Source: Kryptolebias marmoratus (taxonomy: Eukaryota; Chordata; Actinopteri; Cyprinodontiformes; Rivulidae). Taken from it: 64,000 nucleotides of DNA. Shown here piece after piece: positions 42,601 to 53,700 of the stretch. Position numbers and translations under genes: made by a program. How positions within the stretch are numbered: the stretch's first letter is position 1; the number at the start of each line of letters is the position of its first letter. The stretch lies in assembly GCF_001649575.2 (NCBI RefSeq), contig NC_051436.1, positions 5,101,238 to 5,165,237 of the forward strand, written 5' to 3'. The notes under the pieces were generated by a model that saw only the letters and a list, made by a program, of their open reading frames with translations, did not search any database and had not been told where the DNA came from.

Positions 42601-45600
42601 ATTAAAAAGAAACCACAATAAGGAGAGCAGAGGAGGGTGGTATAAGGGAAGGAGGAACAGGGGAAGTTAATGAGCAGTTTGTCCACATGCGCGTGTGTGC
42701 ATGTAAGCTTGTGCAGCTAGCTGTCCTTATTAGAACACTGACTTCCATGCTTTTTGTAACTCCTATCTATCAACCATTAGTTTAATCTGAGTTCACATCT
42801 TAGCTCTAACCCTAACCAGGACACCAGAGATGATGCTCTGCTTTGTTTGGACCAAGATTTCGACTCCTGGTCCCCCCATGATTGGTCATTTTACCACAAG
42901 AGGTACTAATGAGGAACAAAAATCAAAAATATGTGTGAACAAACAAACTTCCAGAAATAGTCTCCAATGTAGGTTACGTGATTCCTAAAATCTAGATATT
43001 TTTAAAGAGCAAAAGGATGGGTCACAAACATCAGATAGTATCTTCATTTGTGTTTAAATGTCTTTCCGTAAACATAAATACCTACACACACTTTTGTGTT
43101 AGCATTTGTGTATGTGAGGGAGAAAGAGAACTGCTGATAGGTTTCCTTTGTGTTTGTTTAAGCTTGTTTCCTGCCATTAAGGATCTCAATGTTGCTCTGC
43201 TTGCCTAAGCAACACGCACACACACACACACACACACTGATACACAAAACAAACAAATGTATGCCAGTGTAGAAAAGAAGAAAACAAAAACAGAAGGTCA
43301 ATATGCTAAAAGAGCATTTTAAAACACAACAGAAGGAGGAATCAACAAGTCAGCAAGAGCAGCACAGACAAGCTTTCAAAACTGACCAATACATGCACTC
43401 ATATGAACACACACACCACACACACACACATACATATTTGCAATGATACCACAAAAAGTTCCTGCAGTGGAAGACTCGATCAATCAATAAACACAAAGTA
43501 GGCGCAGCAGGGTAGCCCCTACTGTCAAGCTGTCTTTGTGTGAGAAAATCTGTGTGTGAGAGTCTGTGTGTGTGTGTGTGTGTGAGGATGAAATGGGCCT
43601 CATAGTGGTGTGCCAACTGCAACTGCCAAAAGACACACACACTCACACACTTACACACACATGCACAAAGGAAGTGTGGGAGAAGGAGAGCAGAAAGGTG
43701 CTTTGATTTACTAGGCTGCCAAAGGGAGACCAGGCACAATTCACAGAGAGGAAATAGATATTGGTTCATTATATGCACATACACACACACACACACACAC
43801 AGAAGCCTTCTTGGTTTATTCCTTCAATTTAAAAGCTCAATTTCTCCACTTCTCTTTGAAGACTGAAAGTGTGTGTACCAGATGAGTTGCTGCTCTGATT
43901 TTATGACTGAATGTCTTCCCCTTGATCCTGGTTTGAGAGGTAACTTAGATTTGCACAGCACACAGTACACCCCGCGGTGTGTCCGCGTGTACGGCTACAC
44001 ACGCTTTCTTTCTCGTTTTCCTTGTCCTCTAAATAAACTACATGTCTCCCACAATTTGCATTATTCTTTTTCTGGAAACAGACAGAACCAAAGTGTGACA
44101 CATTTACAGCTGGAGGCCAGTTTAACCTGACAGTCCAGTTTTCATCTCTGAGTCTTCACAGCAGTCTGTGTGTCGGTATTTACTCTCCAGTTGCCTTTAG
44201 TAATGACTGTGCATTATGTTACCAATAAGGCACTTCAGAATAAATAAATGGAGCACATATTTACTGCAGCTCTCCTGTTAGCTCCCATTCCTTCTCATCT
44301 CTTTGCATTTTTACTATGATGCAACAATAGCTAACCTCAGGCCTACTGTGCCATAGTTTGAATACACTTTAGGTCCTAACACAAAAAGTCTTACAACAAT
44401 GATCCTTTTATAGACGCGGGGACAATTTAATGATAAATTAGGCCACAAAATAATGTCTGTTGAATTAAGTTGGGTTCATACTGCTGCAAAAGAGTTCAGT
44501 CACAATCAGGTCCTTTCTGTTTTAACAATAAGACTGCTGTGCAATCGGTGTATTTGCAGGTGGATTTGTGAGATAATTGCAGTTGAAAAACAGCAGATTA
44601 GTGAGCATTTCTTTGACTTCCTTCATGTTGTGTTTACTGTCAACAATGCAAAGTTGTAAGAGAAAGCAGCCCACACAAGCAGATGTCTCTGACCAACCAA
44701 AGTTGGGTTTTGGGTTACATCTGTAAATCCTGCAGCTTATCTAGGGATGGGCAGTGATAGTTAGATGGGGCAAATTTGAAGAATTAATGCAATGTCACAC
44801 AAGCACCTGGTAGTGACATGCTAATCTGTTTCTTAATGGTGTTTCTCCAGTTAGGGCTGCATTTTTCTGACCCAACACTTACCACCCACCTCCCTCTGAG
44901 ATAAAATAAATAAATAAAAACAACTCATTGCATCCTAGCATCCATTTCTGCCGTTGTACTTTATTTTGAAAGGATTATAAAGTGGAAATTATGGTCATGG
45001 GTGAGCTCAGCTTAACTGACAGAATATCTGCCCCCCCACCCCCACCCCACCCNNNNNNNNNNNNNNNNNNCCCCACCCCCCACCCCCCACACTGAGCCAA
45101 AGGCCCTGTGAAACTTAAGGAATATAAAGATCCCAGGCTAGCAGGATTAGCAGCAACACACGTCTCAGTACCCCAAAGTCCCAGCCATGTGAGTACGGCC
45201 ATTTATTTAAGCCAAAACATGAAACTGGCAAAGCTCCTAAATCATAAAGCAGCAGAGATTAGCACTCATTAAGATGCTTTCTCTGCCTTTAAACAATTTT
45301 TTTGTTGTGCTGACATTTGTGTTACAATAATTGCCCGTGTGAGTAAAAAAGCTAATCCTTGTGAGAAGCATGGAAGGTTGCAAATTGGTCTTGTGTTTGT
45401 AGTGGTGGCTGGTAGGTAGGTGTACTGGAGGAGACCAAGGGAATAAGATGCGACGGGATAGGGGGTGGGGTCTCAGTGGTGTTGCTGCTGGCCATCATTG
45501 GTGAAAAGCCTGTGCAGTGAGGATGCCATAAAACTTAATTTTACAAGACGATTTCCCTTGGCAGTCTGCACACGGTGGCTTTCTCCAGTTCCCAACTGTC

Positions 45601-47717
45601 ACTGAGGGTAAAAAATGCCAGCAGGCACAAAGCTGGGGGGGGGGGAGTCAAAAGCTCACTGCTTTCTGCAGCCCAGATATGGAGAAGGTTAACGTGTCCG
45701 CCTTCAACTCAATCACTGGGGCATGCTGTTCATAGAGCATTAAATTTGATTCTAGTTTTTGCAGGTAGAGTCACACCTGGCATGGTGTAGTCTAAGGTTG
45801 ATAAAAAAGGGGCAGTGTGATGAGGTGTGACTTTGTTTATTTGTGTATTACAGGAAAGAGCTGAAGGTAATCTAGAAAAAATGAGAAATGAGTCTGTGTG
45901 TTTTTCTTTTCTCCCCACCTCCTCCTCCGTCGCCTTACTGCTGACACAGGTCCAACACAAGGAGCGACACACACACACATCAATAAACATGCAGTCACCT
46001 TCAGGATAAACTAATCACATCAGAACACCAACGCTGTTATGAGCCTATTACTGATGGAATACATTGTGGCAAGCTTCATAATGAGACGAAATCTGAACAA
46101 AGGAATGTCTCATAAAGAGAGATAAATATAAAGAGTGTGCCTTTACATCCCAGCCTTTCTATTACTGGATGCACTCACTGACCTGAAAGCACACAGAAAA
46201 AAGGACAAATAAATGGAAAGGTCGATCAGCCCATGACTTCTGTTGATTCCAGACCTCTAATCGTTTGCAGCCACCAACTCTCTGAGGACCGTCTCACCTG
46301 CAGCTGAGCGTGTGAGTGTGTCTATGGGTCTGAGATTGCAGAGACACTAACAGGTTAAATGGATGCAGTGTCTCAGAACGAGGAAGGCGACTCCATCTGC
46401 CCTTTGACCTCATCTCAAGCCTGTGACGCACATCAGACCCTCCTTGTGTATCTCTTCTGTTCTGTCCTGAGTGCAGCAGATCAATTATTCTCTGTGTTTG
46501 TATCGTTTCATCAATATCTATTAGTTTCTGTAACTCAAAGGTTGTATTTTAAATGCTCTGACTTTCTGATTTGTTCTTGATTAACTTGGCCTTTTTTGTC
46601 TCCTTCCCCCCAATGATGACTTTCTGAGGGTTCCAATAAAAATAGATATTTTGACAGCCAGAGTTGATTCTTCTCGGTAATGGTGAAGCAGTAACACAGA
46701 TCTTTTATAATCAGTTAGTACTCAGAGTATAAGTTGGGGAACAGCCTCAGCTACACGCTAAATTTTAGCTCAGTAGCTTTAAAACTGACTGAGTTATACC
46801 TGTTTTTGTGTTTTCTAATGTCAGTTGGCTGTGGCAGCCATCTTGAATTAGATTGAGTCCAATAGTTAATTAGTTGTAGATGCACATCCAATGTTTACTC
46901 TTATGAGAGTTGAGATACATTTTGCTAACAGTAACACGCACGCACAAACACACGGGCAAAAACATTATCAATATGGCTTCGCCTTTAATGGCGGGTGATA
47001 ATTAAACTGTTTCTCCAAGCTGAGGTCATTCAAAAAGTTATCTACAACAGGTAAGACTTTAACTGTTTATAACTTTTGCTCAGAATGCCACTTCAAATGA
47101 CCCGAACTATCCCTTTAATGTTTAAACCAACAAAAAGAATTTAAAAACAATTTGAAACCTGCATCTTAAATGCAGCATCTTGGTGCCGAAAAGTACTTTC
47201 CCTGCATTTCATTTGGGTTCAGCTTGCCTTCAAACCGATGGGATTTTTCATGCTGCAGAGACCCAGAGAGGAAGGAGAGGAGGAGGAAAAAGCAGGTGTG
47301 AATCCCAATGAGGTACTGATATACGCCTGAGCTGCTTCCTCAAACACTCTGAAGGTAAGACACAGATATCCTCTCATTGCTAAACTACTCAACACTCTAA
47401 CTCCAGATCCTTAAAGAAAAAATAAATTCAAAACAAGACATGTATTTAATGGGATGTTTATGAACGGGGGAGTGAGAAAATGGCAGGCGGAATGAATAAA
47501 TGAATGAATGAATGAATGAATGAATGAATGAATGAATGAATGCAACACAAAGACGAATTCATGTCCAGCATGTCATTGACCTATCTTAGTTTACAAAGTT
47601 CACGGGAGCTACCCTTCATAAACATAACAGAGAAAGAGATGCTAAATCATGGAAATGAAAGGAATACCATAAATGGTAAAAATCCTCATGTACCGTAATA
47701 AAAAAATATGTGTTAGC

Positions 47718-47766
<49 letters not shown>

Positions 47767-50700
47767 GAAGGAGACACAAAGTGTTTGCAGCCTCTGACTT
47801 TTGACACAGTTGGACTTTTAGTCACAGAAGTCATCATTGTGAGCTGACTGTCGACACGTAACACAAGGGTGTGCATGAACAACAATGTGTGTGTGCACTG
47901 CTAATGTAATTCTGTGTATCGAACCGACGTCTGAGCTTCATAGAGGGGACATTATGAGTCCAAGTCCAAGTATGGGAAGTTAATGAACTTTGCTGACGAA
48001 CGTAAGGAGTGAAACCGTATTTCCTGTAGGTGGTCTGTGACAGCTGAAAATCTCCCCCCCTCTGATCCTTCGGTCTTTCATTCCATCTTGTTCTTCTTTC
48101 CATTTGAAAACTTCATGATTTCAAGTTGATAAATTATCTTTCTTTGGCTACTACTCAGATTTCACACAGCAAAACCCTACATGTGAGTAAGTTGCTCTCA
48201 CTGTTTTGCTTTGTTTTTCTCAAAGTAAAACCTGTTGACAGATCACTGCTCCCTTCTTTTATTAGAGGATTTAGCGTTGTTTGAGCTTTAGCTTAGTTTC
48301 TTTTGGGAAAGGGGGCAAAGAGAAAAGATTTAAAAGACAAAAGAGAAAAATTACTCATACCAAAAAAGGAAGAAAAACAAGGCAGCATCACAAAGAGAGG
48401 AAGGCTGGTTTTAAAATGCAACACCTTTAGGTTGTGGTCAGCGTCAGGAGTTATCAAAAGTGCTAAAAGCATTTCTGAAGCCTTCATCCTCCTGGAAACA
48501 CTTAACTCCACCGCACCCCATCAGCTCCACTCTGACAGGGCATATGGGCAGAGAGGGAGACAATAGGATGCAGGGGTAAGAAAGAGGAAGCGCTTTTTTG
48601 CTTTTTATATAACCACGTTTTATTCTCTGGGGAGAGACAACGATTCAGCTTCAATCCAAACACATGATGTACTGAAGTATTCTCAAAGGCAAGGTTTATT
48701 TCAGTTTGGTGGTTCAGCAGCTCCTATCCTAATCCCTTGACATTTATCTAACATGGAAACACAGAAAAAACACAATTTATAAACAGTAAACATTATGAAC
48801 CATCTTCCCAAACAGGAAATTTACCTGTGCGTCATTTCATTTCTGTTCCAAAAGAGTTCTCAGAAAGTATTGTGTAAGATAATAAAACTGTCCTAAAAGC
48901 AATTACTGGGAACCTTTTTTAATTATAAAGTTAGAAACTCCCGTAACAAGCCACGGTACGTAATTGTTCCTTTAAAAACCTTAAGGTGCTTTAGCTCATT
49001 TTGAGCTGTTTTATTTTAAATAATTGTCAGGTTGGGTGGAGAAGGAGGTGAACCCAGAGCGCAGACTCATCTTTCAAAAAGAAACTAATTTAAAAAAATA
49101 AAAGAAAATCCAAAATAAAGGCGTATGTGGCAGCATAACCAAACACACAAAAATCCAAAACTGAGACACAAGACAACGGAGCAGCAGTGAGTGGAGGAGA
49201 TGACCGGGTTTTAAAACAGAGGGTAATTAGATGAAGTGGGCACAGGTGAGTGATAACAACTAGGATCAGGTGAAGATGGCCGTGGCAGGAAAACAAGAGA
49301 CTGACTGAGGAGAAGTGAATGATGACAGGAAACAAAGACACGAGGAACAAGAACTGAACTAAGACAAGGATAACTGAATAAAATAAACTCAAACTGAAAC
49401 ATGAAGACAATAAAAGCAATAAACTGAATACAAAACCACAAAGAAAACCCAAATTCTGACACTAATACACTACAATCATTTCTAAATTAGTAGTATTACT
49501 TTGAAAGTAGTGAGACCCAGTTTTAAACATTTCACAGTGTTGCATGGTGGTGTTGTGGCTTGTCACTTCACAGCTTTAAGGTTCCAGTTTTGAGTCTTCG
49601 CTGGCGCCGTATAGTGTCAAAATTTAAATCTTCTTCCTGTCTTCGCTTGAGTTTCCTCCAGGTACTCTTATTTCCTTTTTCAGTCCAAAAATGGTCATAT
49701 TCGAATAACTGGTGACTGCAATGACTGTCCATCAAAAATAGAAGTTGAACTCTTGAATTTTCTTCATAGATGTATCGTTTATTTAAAAACGCACAGACAA
49801 GAACTTTCAAGGTTCAGTCCTTCAAATTTCCTGGTTTATTTGAAGTAATGTATATACTGTACATCATTTTGGAGATAAATCCATGATCTCGACTTACAAT
49901 AAAATACACAAAGGCCACATTATGTGTTGCATGTTTCATTAAAATACCAGATTTAAAAACCTTATTTGTGAACAAATTTAAAATATGATATGATTTCTTT
50001 GCTGTACTTTAAAAGCAGTTGGTATGAAAACAAAGTATTACCATAAAACTAATTTAGTATATGTTTTTGTGTAATTGTTGTTTAGCCAACATTTTATTAA
50101 CTGTCATTCTGAAACAATGTTAAATGTAAAGTTTTTGCCACAGTTAGTACAAAACTATAAAAACAGCTGTTAAAAATTGATACAAAAAGTAGTATAATGG
50201 ATGTTGAGGCCGTTGTTTAATTGCCTTACTAGCCAAGTTTGTGACCTCGAGTCTCTGTTGCAGTTTTTTTGTGGATCGGAAGCTGAAAACGTTGGGAACT
50301 ACTGGTTAAAATAACCTAAAGAGGGTTAGATAATAAACAGGAACATTCAGCAGAGAAGTGGAACCGGTTGCAACTTCATGGCCAAAAAGAGGATTCACAC
50401 ATTGCTGAGAGTCAGCGCCGGATGCTTCACTTCATCAGTTCCCCGTTCATTGTCATTTATTGTAAAGTGGTTGTTTTGAAATTCACAAGCAGCACATATT
50501 AGACCAGGTTTAATAAACACTACGCAGCTACCTTCCCACAACACACACCCACAGCGGTGTGTAATAAAATGACAGCACTTTGCGTCACAAAGAAACCATC
50601 ACTAACCAAGTGTAAATGTTGGCACCAAAACAAAAAGTCACAAGAGGGTCATAAATCTTCCATCTAAATGTTTGACAGGAGATTCTGGTAAGCTCCTGTT

Positions 50701-53700
50701 GACTGCAAAACACAGATTAAGTATAGTTTTGGTGGCCAACACAGGTGAGACAATAGGTGGACACTGGGTGGCCTCAAGAGCATGAATATACACCTGCATA
50801 GTTTGTGACCAACCAGGCAAATTAAAGTAACAAGTCTGGTCTTTCCCGTCGTAAATTAGCGGATCCATATAGTCGCGACATGGGTGGGCAACAAATCTCC
50901 CCCTCCATCCCCCAATGAGTGTTGACTCCCTAACAAGTTTTATGTGCGAAGCATTAAAACCGGTGCTAAACCTGTGAAACTGGCTGGAGCTGCTCTGGTC
51001 CTCTCATATGCAGATACAAACTCCAGCTTTGTTTAGTCAAAGGGGTGGGGTGTCTTTTCTTGTTATTTTGAAGTCAGGACTCTCATGGTAAACTCATTAT
51101 GCCATTATGTGAATTCACCCAAAATTGTTTTACTGCGTTTTTCCCCAAAATACTTAAGCAGAGAACTGGTTGATTACCACAACTGTCTAATTAGCTACAC
51201 CAACATGACACGTGCAGAAACACGTGTCATGGCTTCAGTGAGACTGGTAGAAAACTATTGTGAGTGGAGGTAGAAGGGCGGACCGAAATGAAATGATGGA
51301 TGGAAAAAGGTAGATGAAGGTTAAACTAGGTTTTAAAAACAAAACAGAAGGTAGACCTTTAAAGAATATGGAAATGATCAAGAACTGACCTAACAGTTCC
51401 TGTTAGAGCTCCCACCCAAGAGCTCTAACTTAGAACCTATATACCAACAAAGGTAACCAGCAGAACAGAACCTAGGTGCAAACAAATGGGCAAAAAAAGG
51501 ACAAGAAGTCATATTACAGCCACCTGAAACTTACCACCAAAGGGTAAGTAAGTGAAATAAAGTCACACAAAACACTTTCCATTTTCTGCCACGGTTTCCA
51601 AAAATGTTGTGACAGAGCGAAGGTCACCTTCCCTCAGCTTCCTCTAAATTCTGCCTTCAGCCAAAAAGTGCAGAAATGTCTTCACCTCCTCGTAGTAACA
51701 GTGTTGTGTTGGTTTATGTGTTGTCATTTATTGGAATTTTTTTTTTTAAGGTATATAACAAAAAATGAATGCTGCGGTCGTGAGATTTTAAAAATGGTGG
51801 GTTTCTTGTGAAGGAGACACTCCCATGATTGACTTTGTTGTCTGGCCAAACAATGGCCTGCAGTCTGCTGATATCAAATCTTCAGCTTGGCTCGGCTTGT
51901 TTGGACGAGACCACTCTGAGAAAAGACTCCGAACCCACAGGATCGACTCGAGTAGAGCCGAGTCAAGGGGAAAAGGGCCATAAACGTAGTATCTTACTGG
52001 GCTGCGACAGCTGGGGACTAGCTATTAAGACACAAAATTGTGAGAAAATACACAAATTTTCACTCAGAAACCCACTTATTGACCCATTTGCACAAAAAAA
52101 ATACAACTCAAACACAACCAAATTACAAAAACTAAATTGAAAAGGGTTCAAAATTAGTTCTAGTGACAAATGTTTTGAACATGACTTAGGCCTTACTACT
52201 CACACAAGGAAATTCCGAACCCCACATATGTTTTAATTCATTTTAGAAATTCCCCTGTGAATGCTGTTCGCTATTTCCTTCAGTACAACCAACAGTCGCA
52301 GCTAAGCAAAGCACTACCTTTAAAACCAAAAAATTAAAATGATCTGGATTATCTGGTTCATTAAGGTGGCAGAACCAGAAAATGATCCGGATCCTCAGCT
52401 GGTGTTGCGCGAAGACCAGTAACTAAATCATTTATTGTGTTCTAACTGTAAAAAAAAAATAAAAAAGACACTGAAGATTTCCCTATTCATAAGTGTTTGC
52501 TGGCACATGCTCAAACTGGTTTTTTGTTTTTTTCATTTCCTGTAAACTACACGGTGTTGCATAATAATCCCGAGCAGCTCTGATTGACAAGGAGCCAATT
52601 TAGAGACATTCATTCAGTAAATGAGTCTGACTCAACAGGAAGCAAGTTTCCAGAGAAATAACATGGATGTGCATGGGAAGGGGGGAAAAAAAGGGTTAAA
52701 GGCACAACAAGCTCAGCTGCAGCGTGCACCACCGGAGGGGTAAAGCCTATTAACACAGTCAGGTGACCTGAGTGCAGACTGATGGTCAGTGGACAGAGTG
52801 ATGCAATCTCTGAATCTCTTCCTCCTCGCTGCAACTGGGTGTAAACATCATCACATGTTGGAGAGAGAAAGAACATGCCAAGAGCAAAATAAAAAAAAGT
52901 GGGAAAAAAGGAAAAGATGGCACAGATGGAGCGATTACCTGCAAAGCGTCCAGTTTTAAAGAAATCTAAAGACAAAATTAAGTTGAATCACAGAATGGTC
53001 ACAAAGTAGTCGTGTGTGACAAATCAGTGGCTTCTCAGAAGACAGGAAAGCTGGGAAAGCTGGGAAGTCTACGCTGACCCTGACAGCCTGAACACAAAGA
53101 GTGAGCTTGTTGGAGCGCCAAGCTTTCTGCAGCAAACTCTCACTTAGAGCCACACAGAAAGGTTCTCACCCGATATCACTCATTAACTCACTCATTTAAC
53201 CCACAAAGTGATGCTCATGCTGTTGGATATAATCAGGAACATGATCACTGCTCTGCACCCTTACAATGATGAGTTCCTTCCAGTGTACAAAGCTGCAGAT
53301 CCTGACATTTGACGTTTCTATAGAAGGTCTGATTAAAAATGTAAATTCCCCATGCGCATTTGTGCATCATCCCCTTTAAATTTCAAATGATTTAAAATAT
53401 TTCTGCTCAGGTTGTGCACTTGTTGTCGGGGCTATGGAAGACCAGGCTGGCACCTGCTTTCTCTGCCGAAAAAAAAACTCCATTTATCAAGCAGCAACAA
53501 AAACTGAAGGCAGCCGCTTGGCTATGCGCTTGGAGCGCGTAAAACCAACCAGGCTGCAGAGCTTTGGTTCACCCCACGGAGACAAACAAAAACCATGATC
53601 ACATCCTGGTGCTTAAGTGGCACAAAGGAAGATGCAAACTCCAGTAAAAGTTGTTGTTTTTTATGTTCTGTTTGCACTCACCGTCAAGTCCGGGCAGAGT

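Larger units (their letters stand above)
40661..46671. other. Intron 1 segment with many short CA/GT runs and a small gap
   Basis: Microsatellite-rich, with C/T-rich blocks and the 18-N gap. The longest ORF (43350-43796, 148 aa) is driven by CA/GT repeats and is not credible. Confidence 0.55.
10269..53681 (-). other. Semaphorin intron 1 (43.4 kb)
   Basis: GT at 53681-53680 and AG at 10270-10269 (TTTGGGTCTGCAG) bound an intron of 43,413 bases, which makes up two thirds of the window. Long first introns are common in semaphorin genes. It contains two tRNA genes, transposon remnants, microsatellites and possible regulatory clusters, which are listed separately. I found no additional coding exon inside it with semaphorin or other recognisable protein similarity. 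An alternative first exon cannot be excluded. Confidence 0.85.

Noticed and set aside
43350..43796. 148-aa minus ORF rich in Cys and Val
   Set aside because: Driven by several CA/GT microsatellites; no protein family and no splice context.
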